The position numbers and the translations under genes were made by a program. A DNA stretch of 64,000 nt from Aerococcus sp. Group 1 (GTDB lineage Bacteria > Bacillota > Bacilli > Lactobacillales > Aerococcaceae), in the NCBI RefSeq assembly GCF_000193205.1, contig NC_015278.1, forward strand, positions 1-64,000, written 5' to 3'. Position 1 is the stretch's first letter, and each line of letters starts with the position of its first letter. Shown here one piece after another: positions 25,688-34,531 of this stretch. The notes below the pieces were generated by a model, which was not told the DNA's origin, did not search any database, and saw nothing but the letters and a program-made list of their open reading frames with translations.

Positions 25688-27718
25688 ATGAAAGATAATA
25701 AACATAGTGGACGTCTGTCCAATATCTTAAATCAATCCAATATTTTTGTGCCTTTGGTTATTGCTGCCATCTTAGTTTTCCTAGCGGTAGGGATGCTAAT
25801 GCATAATAATCCCTTAATTGCCCTGATTTCATTTCTTTTGGTTATTTTTGCTATTATTCTAGTCTATGTAGCCTTCAGGTTGATTGAACAGGAACTGAAT
25901 AAGCAGGTTTATGATCTCACTGATGATATTCAAACCATTGAAAATGAAATTCTTTTACAGATCCCCCTAGGAATTATTTTGTTTGAAGAGGATGACACCA
26001 TACGTTGGATGAATCCCTATATGCAAAATTACTTTAATAGTAGTGATACTTTAGGCAATAAGATTGATGATGTGGATAGCGTTTTATCCGATATCTACCA
26101 CCAATTAAAAGAAAGGGATGAAGATGATGTCACGGGTCATCCGATTTCCTGGGACGACCACTATCTCTCGGTGGGACTTTTGGAAGACCAAAATGCCATG
26201 TATATGCTAGATATCACTGAATATGGTCGTATAGCCGATGTGGCTGACAAGAACCGTCTAGTCATTGCCAATATCTTAATTGATAACTATGACGAAACCA
26301 TCGCTTCCTATTCCGACCGGCGGAAATCCACAGTGGATAACTTTATGACTAAGCAATTATTCGCTTGGGCTAAGAAGTTTGGTTCTTTTATCAAGCGTTT
26401 GGATGATGACCGTTTCCTCTTAGTCACTACTTATGGGGAATTGATGGAAATGGAAGAAGATCGCTTTTCAGTCATCGATACCATTCGCGAGACGACCTCT
26501 AAGGGCAACTTCCCCTTGACGATTTCCATGGGGATTTCTTATCAAGAGGAGGATGACGAAGCGCCAGATATTGGTAAAATTAACGAAATTGCCCAATCTA
26601 ACTTGGATTTAGCCCTCAGTCGTGGGGGAGACCAGGTGGTGATTAAGATTGAAAGCGAAAAAGCTCGTTACTATGGTGGGAAAACTAACCCAATGGTGAA
26701 GAGAACACATGTTCGCTCTCGTCAAATTGCTACCACTATCGCTCAAATGATGCAACAAAACGAATCGATCTTTGTAATGGGCCACGATTATCCGGATATG
26801 GATGCCATTGGGGCCTGCATTGGGATTCGACGCATTGCCGAGATGAATGATCGCAAGTGTCATATTATTATTGATGAATCACGGATCAATTCTGATATTG
26901 AGAAGTTACTGGTGGAATTGCGTAAGGACGAGGTCATTAATGAAGCGATCATTAGTCCCCAAGAGGCAGAAGAACTGATCGAACACAATTCCTTACTCTT
27001 TATCGTCGATGTTCACCGGCCTTCGATTACTACCGCACCGAAATTGATTGATATGGTCAATGGGGTAGTGGTTATCGACCACCACCGTAAAGGGGAAGAA
27101 TATCCTGAGAATGTCCTCCTAGAGTATATTGAACCCTATGCCTCATCCACCTGTGAGCTGATCACCGAGTTCTTTGAATATCAAAATGCATCCTCTAAAT
27201 CCATTAACCGGATTGAAGCAACAACCATGTTAGCTGGGATTATTATTGACTCCAGAAACTTTACCCTAAGAACGGGATCACGGACCTTTGACGCCGCTTC
27301 TTACTTAAAATCCTGTGGAGCCGATTCAATCTTGATTCAAGAGTTCCTTAAGGAGGACTTATCCGAATACATTAAACGGAACCAATTGATTGAAAGTGTC
27401 GACATCATGCCGCCTTACTATGGAATCGCTGCGGGGGACGATGACACGGTCTATTCCACAGTGACTGCAGCTCAGGCAGCTGACTCCTTACTATCTATGA
27501 ACGGCATTGTCGCTTCCTTCGTGGTCTTCTTAAGGGAAGACAAGCGGGTAGGAATCTCTGCTCGTAGTATGGGGAATGTCAATGTTCAAACCGTTATGGA
27601 AGAACTTGGTGGTGGTGGTCACTTGTCTAATGCCGCTACCCAAATTTCTGATGTTAGTGTCAGCCAAGCCCGTGAGCTTTTAGTTGATGTGATTAAGAAA
27701 CAAAGTGAGGAAGACTAG
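25688..27718 (+). CDS. gdpP: Cyclic-di-AMP phosphodiesterase GdpP
   Basis: Membrane-bound enzyme that degrades c-di-AMP and so affects osmolyte transport, cell-wall stress and beta-lactam tolerance. The 676-residue chain has two N-terminal membrane helices (about 18-72), a small PAS-like domain, a degenerate GGDEF domain, then DHH with GHDYPDMDAIGAC and VVIDHHRKGEEYP, and a C-terminal DHHA1 domain with GGGGHLSNAATQ. It is full length and has ribosome site aaaggag. In related bacteria gdpP is followed directly by rplI and dnaB; here three transport genes intervene. Confidence 0.96.
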   Translation: MKDNKHSGRLSNILNQSNIFVPLVIAAILVFLAVGMLMHNNPLIALISFLLVIFAIILVYVAFRLIEQELNKQVYDLTDDIQTIENEILLQIPLGIILFEEDDTIRWMNPYMQNYFNSSDTLGNKIDDVDSVLSDIYHQLKERDEDDVTGHPISWDDHYLSVGLLEDQNAMYMLDITEYGRIADVADKNRLVIANILIDNYDETIASYSDRRKSTVDNFMTKQLFAWAKKFGSFIKRLDDDRFLLVTTYGELMEMEEDRFSVIDTIRETTSKGNFPLTISMGISYQEEDDEAPDIGKINEIAQSNLDLALSRGGDQVVIKIESEKARYYGGKTNPMVKRTHVRSRQIATTIAQMMQQNESIFVMGHDYPDMDAIGACIGIRRIAEMNDRKCHIIIDESRINSDIEKLLVELRKDEVINEAIISPQEAEELIEHNSLLFIVDVHRPSITTAPKLIDMVNGVVVIDHHRKGEEYPENVLLEYIEPYASSTCELITEFFEYQNASSKSINRIEATTMLAGIIIDSRNFTLRTGSRTFDAASYLKSCGADSILIQEFLKEDLSEYIKRNQLIESVDIMPPYYGIAAGDDDTVYSTVTAAQAADSLLSMNGIVASFVVFLREDKRVGISARSMGNVNVQTVMEELGGGGHLSNAATQISDVSVSQARELLVDVIKKQSEED

Positions 27719-27772
27719 GCAGGTAGACTGTCAAAAAAGAAGAGTTTTAACTTTTATTATATAGGAAGGAAG

Positions 27773-27809
27773 ATAATCAACATGGGACAGTCAGGTTCTT
27801 GTTGATTAT
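27773..27809 (+). promoter_or_regulatory. Leader hairpin with a 7-codon reading frame before fetA
   Basis: Perfect 10-base-pair stem ATAATCAACA / TGTTGATTAT followed by tttcttt. It encloses ATG GGA CAG TCA GGT TCT TGT TGA (27782-27805). It could be a weak terminator for gdpP or a leader that tunes the iron-export genes. The stem is AT-rich, so its strength is uncertain. Confidence 0.4.
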
Positions 27810-27835
27810 TTTCTTTATCAGGAAAGTAGGTAATT

Positions 27836-28546
27836 ATGAAAGAGAATATTATCCAAGTTGACCATTTAAATATCGCTAGTGACCAAGGGGCTATTATCAA
27901 GGACTTATCCTTTACCATTGAAGCGGGTGAATTTGTCGGTATCAAAGGGCCTTCCGGATCAGGGAAGAGTACCTTATTGAAATACTTGGCCCAATTATAT
28001 GACCCAGCTTTACAGGTTTCTGGCACCTACCAATTAAATGGTCAAGCGATCGAGGATTACCCACCAACCACTATTCGTAAGCAAGTCTCCTATTGTTTTC
28101 AATCCCCGCAATTATTTGGACATACCGTCAGGGAAAACCTGGCCTTCCCCTTTGAAATTCGTGGGGAGGATTTTGATGAAGACTTGGCTAAGCGTGGCTT
28201 AGAAGCCATGGCCTTGGATACGCAATTTATCGATAAGGAAATTGACACCTTATCTGGCGGGGAGAAGCAGCGGGTCGCTTTAATTCGGAACCTCTTTTTT
28301 GAACCCAAGGTGCTCTTATTAGATGAGATTACCAGTGCCCTGGATGCCAAGTCCCGTGATTTGGTCTGGTCTTGGTTAAAAGATTATCGAAACAAGCACC
28401 AGGTTACTTACTTGATGGTTTCACACATCGATTCAGAACATGGGATGACTGACCGAACGCTGACCTTATCAGCTACGGAAAAAGCGCCATCTGATGAAGA
28501 TGAATCATCTAGCCAAGCAAAGCTAGGGGGTAAAGTGGTTGAATAG
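27836..28546 (+). CDS. fetA: Iron-export-type ABC transporter ATP-binding protein (FetA/YbbL-like)
   Basis: ATPase of an ABC system of the FetAB type, proposed to export iron and relieve oxidative stress. The 236 residues include Walker A GPSGSGKST, Q-loop CFQSPQLFGHTVRENL, signature TLSGGEKQRVALIRNLF, Walker B VLLLDEITSALD and H-loop VSHID. The ribosome site is weak (ggaaagtaggt). Its stop overlaps the first permease gene by 8 bases. Assignment to FetA rests on size and on the adjacent UPF0014/FetB-type permeases. Confidence 0.85.
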   Translation: MKENIIQVDHLNIASDQGAIIKDLSFTIEAGEFVGIKGPSGSGKSTLLKYLAQLYDPALQVSGTYQLNGQAIEDYPPTTIRKQVSYCFQSPQLFGHTVRENLAFPFEIRGEDFDEDLAKRGLEAMALDTQFIDKEIDTLSGGEKQRVALIRNLFFEPKVLLLDEITSALDAKSRDLVWSWLKDYRNKHQVTYLMVSHIDSEHGMTDRTLTLSATEKAPSDEDESSSQAKLGGKVVE

Positions 28547-29321
28547 TATGCTCCAAGCCAACCCCCTTTCCCTGATTCTCAGTGCGGGCCTGGTGGTGAT
28601 TAGTCTCTACATTTCCTACCGCCAACGCTTAGGTTTAGAGGGCGAATTAATCACTTCCGCTTTTCGAGTGGTCGTCCAACTCTACCTCGTGGGGCTGGTT
28701 CTTTCCTTTATTTTTGATATCAACCACCCCCTCTTGACCGCCACTTTAATTGGTCTGATTATTATTAATGCGGCCTTTCACGCGGCCAAACGGGGCCAGG
28801 GGATTGACCATGTTTTTTGGATTTCGCTCTTAGCCATTAGCTTTACGGTAGTCGGGACGCTTTCCTTACTAGTCCTAGCTGGGGCCCTGGCTTTTACCCC
28901 TTCACAGGTAATTGCCTTAGGTGGAACCATCGCCGGAAATTCCATGACGGCTCTGGGCCTAGCTTATGGGCATTTACTGACTACTTTCGACCAAGATAGG
29001 CAAAAGATCCAAGAACGCTTAGCCTTAGGAGCCAATCCCAAGCAGGCGTCCATGGGAATAATCCGCCAAGCCATGCAAAAGGGGATGCGGCCAACTTTGG
29101 ACAAGGCCTATGCGGTGGGGATTGTGACCTTTCCGGGGACTATGAATGGTTTGCTCTTTGCTGGGGTAGCGCCAAAGACCGCCATTATGTATCAGATGAT
29201 GATTATGTTCACCCATATCTCAACGGCAACCATCGCTTCTTTCGTGGCCACCCATTTTGCCTATCAGAGTTTCTTTGATGACCGGCAACGCTTAAAATTA
29301 AGCGCCCATAGTCGCGATTAG
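28539..29321 (+). CDS. fetB: FetB-type permease, first copy
   Basis: Membrane protein of the UPF0014/FetB family (260 residues, about seven segments). Typical motifs: ALGGTIAGNSMTALGLAY, DRQKIQERLALGANPKQAS and MRPTLDKAYAVGIVTFPGTM. I take the TTG at 28539, because agggggt sits 8 bases upstream. The ATG at 28548 would be 17 bases from it. It is coupled to fetA by overlap. Confidence 0.85.
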   Translation: MNSMLQANPLSLILSAGLVVISLYISYRQRLGLEGELITSAFRVVVQLYLVGLVLSFIFDINHPLLTATLIGLIIINAAFHAAKRGQGIDHVFWISLLAISFTVVGTLSLLVLAGALAFTPSQVIALGGTIAGNSMTALGLAYGHLLTTFDQDRQKIQERLALGANPKQASMGIIRQAMQKGMRPTLDKAYAVGIVTFPGTMNGLLFAGVAPKTAIMYQMMIMFTHISTATIASFVATHFAYQSFFDDRQRLKLSAHSRD

Positions 29322-29334
29322 GAGGAGGAATAGC

Positions 29335-30114
29335 ATGGAAAATGTAAGTATGACCCCAATAGCTCTAGCCTTTTCTTTTTCTTTAGTTTTGATTAGTTTA
29401 GCGATTTCTTATTTTAACCAATTGAAGTTAGAGAAGGCGATCTTGACGGCGGGGATCAGAATTGTTATCCAATTGTCGATTGCCGCATTGATTTTTCAAT
29501 TTATTTTTACTAAGGATAATTTTTATTTATCTGCCCTCTTATTACTGGTGATGTTAGTAATCGCGGCTTGGAACGCCTCTAAGCGCGGTGGGCAGATCAA
29601 GGGGCGCTTTTGGATTGCTCTGGTGACCCTGATGGTGACAGAAGGGGTGACGCTCTTTGTCTTCGTGGGTTCAGGCGCAGTACAGTGGACCCCGTCCCAA
29701 GTGATTCCCATTTCCGGGATGATTATTGGTAACGCCATGAATGCGGTAGGCTTAGTCTTCTCGGACCTGTTGACCTATTTTAGTGACCAGTCGCAAGTCA
29801 TCTTAGAACGCTTGGCATTGGGCGCAAGTCCTCGGCAAGCGTCACAGGGATTGATTCGGCAAACCATTGCTGATGGAATGATTCCGACCATTGACGGCGC
29901 TAAGACTACTGGGATTGTGACTTTGCCTGGCATGATGATGGGACTGCTCTTTGCGGGCGTTGACCCCATGACAGCGGTCCTCTATCAAAGTATTGTCATG
30001 TTCATGACCCTATCGACAGCGGCGATTACCACTTTTGTGTCTTCTCTACTCACTTATCGGAAATTCTTTACCGAGCGCGAGCTCTTGATTCGCCGGCATT
30101 CCTCCGATAAGTAA
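29335..30114 (+). CDS. fetB: FetB-type permease, second copy
   Basis: A second UPF0014/FetB permease (259 residues), clearly homologous to the one before it: ISGMIIGNAMNAVGLVF, VILERLALGASPRQASQGLIRQ and IPTIDGAKTTGIVTLPGMM. The ribosome site aggaggag is strong and the gap is 13 bases. FetAB systems normally have one permease gene that makes a homodimer, so this pair may form a heterodimer, or one copy may have specialised. Confidence 0.85.
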   Translation: MENVSMTPIALAFSFSLVLISLAISYFNQLKLEKAILTAGIRIVIQLSIAALIFQFIFTKDNFYLSALLLLVMLVIAAWNASKRGGQIKGRFWIALVTLMVTEGVTLFVFVGSGAVQWTPSQVIPISGMIIGNAMNAVGLVFSDLLTYFSDQSQVILERLALGASPRQASQGLIRQTIADGMIPTIDGAKTTGIVTLPGMMMGLLFAGVDPMTAVLYQSIVMFMTLSTAAITTFVSSLLTYRKFFTERELLIRRHSSDK

Positions 30115-30247
30115 GTGGAAGACAAGGCCAAAGCTTGAGCTCTGGTTAATTCTTTATTAGAATAAGATTATGTTTATTCGTGAACAGGCCCAATACTCAA
30201 AGCCTGTTAGCTATGAGACAAAGAAAATTACACAAGGAGGCTTAACA

Positions 30248-30700
30248 ATGAAAGTCATTTTTCTACAAGATGTGAAAGGCCAAGGTAAAAAAGGCGAGAT
30301 CAAAGAGGTGAATACCGGCTATGCACAAAACTTTCTCTTCAAAAAGGGTTTAGCTAAGGAAGCGACCAAGTCAGCCGTTTCTGCCTTAGAAGGGAAGAAG
30401 AAGGCCCAAGCCAAGGAAGCTGCTGAAGAATTGGCCGAAGCCAAAGAACTGAAGAAAAAATTAGAAGATGAAGAGACTGTCGTAGAAGTCAAAGCCAAGG
30501 GTGGCGAAGACGGTCGTCTCTTCGGCTCGGTAACCTCTAAGCAAATCGCCCAAGCTTTGAAGAAACAATATGACATCAAGGTCGACAAACGTAAAATTGA
30601 CCTGCCTGAACCAATCCGGGCTTTCGGTTACCGGAATGTGCCGGTTAAATTACATAGTGATGTGGAAGCGACTATCCGCGTTCATATTGTTGAAGAATAA
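30248..30700 (+). CDS. rplI: 50S ribosomal protein L9
   Basis: The 150-residue L9 has the N-terminal rRNA-binding domain ([21 protein letters not shown] ... [13 protein letters not shown]), a long charged helix of Ala/Glu/Lys-rich repeats (about 45-78) and the C-terminal domain ([16 protein letters not shown] ... IRVHIVEE). The start at 30248 follows acaaggagg; the open frame extends upstream to 30170 but the family starts here. Confidence 0.96.
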   Translation: MKVIFLQDVKGQGKKGEIKEVNTGYAQNFLFKKGLAKEATKSAVSALEGKKKAQAKEAAEELAEAKELKKKLEDEETVVEVKAKGGEDGRLFGSVTSKQIAQALKKQYDIKVDKRKIDLPEPIRAFGYRNVPVKLHSDVEATIRVHIVEE

Positions 30701-30716
30701 TTAGTCGCAAGCTTTG

Positions 30717-30756
30717 AGAGCCAGGACCGGGGGATTTCACCCACTGGCTCTTTTTC
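30717..30756 (+). terminator. Terminator of rplI
   Basis: Stem AGAGCCAG / CTGGCTCT enclosing a GGGGGA...CACCC region, followed by a T5 run. Confidence 0.8.
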
Positions 30757-30848
30757 TTGTCTTTTTGACAGAGAAGGATTAGTATATGGTATTCGCAAAA
30801 GTTCATGTATAATAGTAGGGATCGGATGAGAAAGGATGGTCTGAAGCG

Positions 30849-32222
30849 ATGGCAGATGAACATTTAATCGAGCGCATTCCGCCTCAAAGTATTGAAGCGG
30901 AACAGGCAGTCTTAGGGTCGGTGTTTTTAGATCCTGAGGTTTTTCCTGCTGTCAATGAATACGTTGAACCCCAAGACTTCTATAAACGGGCCCACCAACT
31001 CATCTTTGAAAGCATGCGGCAATTGAACGAAGACCAAGAGGGGATTGACGTGATTACCGTTCAGGACAGCCTCTTAAGTCAAGGCATGTTGGATAATGTG
31101 GGCGGGGCAGACTACCTCTTCGAACTGGCGACCAATACCCCAACAGCAGCCCACGCCGAATACTATGCCCAGATCGTGGAACAGAAATCGATCTTACGAA
31201 AATTAATCCATGCTTCCAATGAGATTTCTAGGGAGAGTTACGAAGAACAGTCCGATGTCATGGATATCTTGGACCATGCGGAACGGGCAATTCTAGATGT
31301 GTCCCAGAGCCGTAACCGGAGTGGCTTTGTCCATATTGGTAAAGTTTTGAACCATTCACTGGATACCATTGAAGAATTATCCAAGAATAAAAAATCGATT
31401 ACCGGTCTAGCGACAGGCTATCCGGATTTAGACCGGATGACAGCGGGCTTACATGAAGACGAACTGATTATTATCGCCGCCCGTCCCGGGGTAGGGAAGA
31501 CCGCCTTTGCCTTAAATATCGCCCAAAATGTGGCTACCAAGCAGGATGCAGTTGTGGCGCTATTCTCCCTTGAAATGGGGGCAGAATCCTTGGTTAACCG
31601 GATGCTGTGCGCTGAAGGGAGTATTGATGCTGGTCGCTTGCGGACGGGGCAACTGCTGGAACAAGAGTGGTCAGACTTAATTGTGGCTATGGGAGCCCTG
31701 GGGTCTTCGGAAATTTATATTGATGATACCCCCGGTAACCGGATGGCAGAAATCCGGGCCAAGTCCCGTCGCCTTTATCAAGATAAGGGCAGGTTGGACC
31801 TGATTGTGATTGACTACTTGCAGTTGATTGAAGGAAGCCGGCGGAGCGAGAACCGCCAACAAGAGGTTTCTGAAATTTCCCGGCAATTAAAGAAATTAGC
31901 CAAAGAACTGTCTTGTCCCGTGGTTGCCTTATCCCAATTATCGCGGTCCGTAGAACAAAGACAGGATAAACGCCCAGTCCTCAGTGATATCCGGGAATCG
32001 GGATCCATTGAACAAGACGCCGATATCGTGGCCTTCCTCTACCGCGAAGACTATTATGAACGCGAAGACGGGGAAGAGGCCGAAGACCATGAAGAGAATA
32101 ATATTATTGAAGTCATCATTGAAAAGAACCGGGCCGGCGCTCGGGGAACCGTCAAGTTGATCTTTACCAAAGAGTTCAATAAATTCTCTTCCGTCAGCTT
32201 TAGGGATGAAGAAATGGTCTAA
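30849..32222 (+). CDS. dnaB: Replicative DNA helicase
   Basis: Hexameric helicase of the replisome (called DnaC in B. subtilis). The N-terminal domain (RIPPQSIEAEQAVLGSVFLD ...) is followed by the RecA-like motor with Walker A ARPGVGKTAFALNIA, Walker B LIVIDYLQLIEG, and the motif SDIRESGSIEQDADIVAFLYR. It has 457 residues, normal length, and ends in the usual FSSVSF region. A TATAAT at 30808-30813 may be its -10. It follows rplI, as in most Firmicutes. Confidence 0.97.
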   Translation: MADEHLIERIPPQSIEAEQAVLGSVFLDPEVFPAVNEYVEPQDFYKRAHQLIFESMRQLNEDQEGIDVITVQDSLLSQGMLDNVGGADYLFELATNTPTAAHAEYYAQIVEQKSILRKLIHASNEISRESYEEQSDVMDILDHAERAILDVSQSRNRSGFVHIGKVLNHSLDTIEELSKNKKSITGLATGYPDLDRMTAGLHEDELIIIAARPGVGKTAFALNIAQNVATKQDAVVALFSLEMGAESLVNRMLCAEGSIDAGRLRTGQLLEQEWSDLIVAMGALGSSEIYIDDTPGNRMAEIRAKSRRLYQDKGRLDLIVIDYLQLIEGSRRSENRQQEVSEISRQLKKLAKELSCPVVALSQLSRSVEQRQDKRPVLSDIRESGSIEQDADIVAFLYREDYYEREDGEEAEDHEENNIIEVIIEKNRAGARGTVKLIFTKEFNKFSSVSFRDEEMV

Positions 32223-32367
32223 TCACTGAGCTTTGATTGGAAGTAATTTTATTGAAATTCCGCTATCCTATAAGGAAATTGCGAATTATGGCTACTTTTT
32301 CCCCCTAAAATGAAAAAAAGTCTTGCATTTTAGGTCAAACAGGAGTAACATTATAAAGGTAGTCAAC

Positions 32368-32440
32368 GGATCCTTAGCTCAGTTGGTAGAGCAACGGACT
32401 CTTAATCCGTGGGTCGAGGGTTCGAGCCCCTCAGGATCCA
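32368..32440 (+). tRNA. tRNA-Lys (anticodon CTT)
   Basis: 73 bases. Acceptor GGATCCT/AGGATCC, D-loop AGCTCAGTTGGTAGAGC, anticodon stem ACGGA/TCCGT with loop CTCTTAA (anticodon CTT), T-arm GAGGGTTCGAGCCCCTC. CCA is not encoded. Confidence 0.95.
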
Positions 32441-32450
32441 TACTGAATAA

Positions 32451-32498
32451 ACAGCGCAATAGCAAGTCTTTGAAAAGCTTGTCATTGCGCTGTTTTTG
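32451..32498 (+). terminator. Terminator of tRNA-Lys
   Basis: Stem ACAGCGCAAT / ATTGCGCTGT with a smaller inner hairpin agcaagt/gcttgt, then T5. Confidence 0.9.
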
Positions 32499-32675
32499 TA
32501 TCTTGAGATAAGTATCGCTCAGCCCTTACTTGGACGCTTATGGGGCAAAATCTTTCTACCTCCATGGTTGACTTAGTCAAATATATTCCTTTAAAATTTG
32601 CCCCCAAGAGGCTTACCTAAGCGAATGAATGAAGAGTTATTAAAAGTGGTTTTATTGACTTAAGCAAAATTTTTC

Positions 32676-32704
32676 TTTACTTTTTCATGTGAAAGTTGTA
32701 ACAT
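32676..32704 (+). promoter_or_regulatory. Upstream copy of the adh promoter module
   Basis: TTTACT (32676-32681), 17-base spacer, TAACAT (32699-32704). It holds the motif tttttcatgtgaaagttgtaa with TGAAAnnnnTAACA, a cre-like pattern missing the central CG. It is followed by hairpin gtgacag ttcg ctgtcac (about 32711-32728) and a terminator-like module, not by a gene. Confidence 0.5.
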
Positions 32705-32740
32705 ATAGAGGTGACAGTTCGCTGTCACTATACCATATTC

Positions 32741-32820
32741 ATTGTGGTCATTCGAATAAGGGTAGCTTGTGGGTATCTGATGAAAATTTTCCTTGGGTAT
32801 TTCAATAGGCTACCTCTTTT
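32741..32820 (+). repeat. 3'-module copy C1: shared 18-mer plus hairpin
   Basis: Starts with ATTGTGGTCATTCGAATA (32741-32758), identical to the sequence after the alcohol dehydrogenase gene at 34166. The stem GGTAGC (32761-32766) / GCTACC (32809-32814), with tcttttcg after it, may terminate transcription. The remainder of 32821-32910 shows nothing more. Confidence 0.6.
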
Positions 32821-32910
32821 CGTATTTATAGGTTTTTAGCGCGACTATTAAGTCACATACAATGGTCTTAACTCCCATAATTTGGTTCTTTAAGCCCTTT
32901 AAAACATTGC

Positions 32911-32939
32911 TTTACTTTTCCATGTGAAACATATAACAT
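32911..32939 (+). promoter_or_regulatory. Promoter of the alcohol dehydrogenase gene
   Basis: TTTACT (32911-32916), 17-base spacer, TAACAT (32934-32939), with the same core (ctttacttttccatgtgaaac) as the module at 32676. The TGAAACATATAACA over the spacer is again cre-like without the central CG. Confidence 0.6.
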
Positions 32940-32987
32940 AATAAATGAAAGCGGATACACAAAAGAAAATTTGAAAGGAGTTTTATC

Positions 32988-34139
32988 ATGCCTTATCGTA
33001 TGATTCTTAATGAACGTTCTTACTTTGGGCCGGGAGCGATTCAACATATTCCTGAAGAGTTCCACGGCAAGAATTTGACCAAAGCTGCTATCATTACTGA
33101 CCGGGGTCTGGTGGATGCTGGTGTGGTTAAGCGCGTAACCGATTTATTAGATGAAAATGATATTGCTTATGATGTTTTTGACCAAGTGGAAGCCAACCCA
33201 AGTGTCAATACGGTGAAGGCTGGCGTCGACTTTGTGAAGGAAAGCGGTGCGGACTGCATTATTGCTATTGGTGGGGGATCCTCCATGGATACTTCTAAGG
33301 CAGTCGGAATCATTATCGAAAACCCAGAATTTGCTGATGTGGTTTCTCTGGAAAGGACCGCCCCTACTAAAAATAAGGCCATGATGACCTTTGCGGTACC
33401 AACTACAGCAGGAACTGGGGCTGAAGTCACCATTAACTACGTGATTACTGACACCGATAATAAGCGTAAATTTGTCTGTGTTGACCCTAATGATATTCCT
33501 GATGTGGCTTTCGTAGATAGTGAAATGATGATGTCCATGCCTAAGAAGTTAACGGCAGCAACGGGGATGGACGCTTTGACTCATGCTATTGAGGGTTACA
33601 TTACCCCAGGAGCCTGGGAAATGAGTGACATGGTCCACATCAAGGCTATTGAAATGATCGGTCGCTCGATCCGCAAGGCAGTGGACGGTGACCCTAAGGC
33701 TAAAGAAGATATGGCAAGCGCTCAATATATTGCAGCTATGGGTTATTCTAATGTCGGTTTAGGCCTGGTTCATGGGATGTCCCACCCCCTAAGTGCTTGG
33801 TATGGCATTCCTCATGGTCAAGCCAATGCGATCCTTCTGCCGGTCGTGATGCGCTATAACAAAGACTATACGGGTGAAAAATTCCGGGATATTGCCAAGG
33901 CATTAGGGGTCAAAGACACCGATAAAATGACCATTGAAGAAGCTCGTGAAGCTGCTTGTCAAGCCACCCTATCCATTGCTGAAGATATTGGTATGATTGC
34001 TAAATTAAGTGACTTAGGGATGAAGGAAGAGGATATTCCGCTAGTGGCTAAGGATGCTATGGCTGATGTCTGCACCCCAGGTAACCCACGTCCCGCCCAA
34101 TTAGATGAAGTGATCGAACTCTATGAAAGCTTAATGTAA
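32988..34139 (+). CDS. Iron-containing alcohol dehydrogenase, FucO-like
   Basis: NAD(P)-dependent group III alcohol dehydrogenase, 383 residues, probably lactaldehyde or 1,2-/1,3-propanediol oxidoreductase. The cofactor region is IIAIGGGSSMDTSKAVG; the metal ligands lie in GMDALTHAIEGY, VGLGLVHGMSHPLSAWYGIPHGQANA, giving the Asp/His set of the family. The start follows aaaggagt. It stands alone between two copies of a promoter/terminator module, so it may be one survivor of a duplicated locus. Substrate is not certain. Confidence 0.9.
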   Translation: MPYRMILNERSYFGPGAIQHIPEEFHGKNLTKAAIITDRGLVDAGVVKRVTDLLDENDIAYDVFDQVEANPSVNTVKAGVDFVKESGADCIIAIGGGSSMDTSKAVGIIIENPEFADVVSLERTAPTKNKAMMTFAVPTTAGTGAEVTINYVITDTDNKRKFVCVDPNDIPDVAFVDSEMMMSMPKKLTAATGMDALTHAIEGYITPGAWEMSDMVHIKAIEMIGRSIRKAVDGDPKAKEDMASAQYIAAMGYSNVGLGLVHGMSHPLSAWYGIPHGQANAILLPVVMRYNKDYTGEKFRDIAKALGVKDTDKMTIEEAREAACQATLSIAEDIGMIAKLSDLGMKEEDIPLVAKDAMADVCTPGNPRPAQLDEVIELYESLM

Positions 34140-34165
34140 AACTTATCTTAATCTCCCTTATATTT

Positions 34166-34250
34166 ATTGTGGTCATTCGAATACAGCTAGCCCATTAGAG
34201 TAAGGCTTGGATAGTAATTCGCTATCATTACTCTTTTTGGCTAGCTCTTT
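34166..34250 (+). repeat. 3'-module copy C2 downstream of the alcohol dehydrogenase
   Basis: ATTGTGGTCATTCGAATA (34166-34183) is followed by outer stem AGCTAGCC (34185-34192) / GGCTAGCT (34239-34246), middle stem agagtaa/ttactct and inner stem gatag/ctatc, then ctttct. Another terminator-like hairpin AGACCctgcctgtagcGGGTCT follows at 34262-34283. Confidence 0.65.
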
Positions 34251-34499
34251 CTATCTAAAAAAGACCCTGCCTGTAGCGGGTCTAGAAAATTTGACTTGCT
34301 AATGGACCTTTTCTAATAAAAAATGTATTTTTGTCTATTTATTTACATAAACAACATCTAATATTTACTATAAATTTACAATCGAATGCTAAAGTAAGAG
34401 TGTAAGATTATTCGACCTCTATTTTCTCAAGTGTCCTTCTTTAAATGATTGGCAAATTATTTAATGTTTGAGAAAAGGTTATCTTATACCGCTTCTGTT

Positions 34500-34531
34500 G
34501 CAACCCTCCCCATGCGACAGGGGCTTTTTTA
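34500..34531 (+). terminator. Plus-strand terminator with no gene before it
   Basis: Stem CCCC / GGGG with T6 (34524-34530 region). Genes on either side do not read into it: the preceding plus-strand gene has its own terminators and the next gene is on the reverse strand. In 34284-34500 I see no coding sequence; a short RNA is possible. Confidence 0.45.

Noticed and set aside
32917..32932. ttttccatgtgaaaca as an eighth parS site (and a similar one near 32683)
   Set aside because: Four mismatches including the central CG; more likely part of the duplicated promoter motif.
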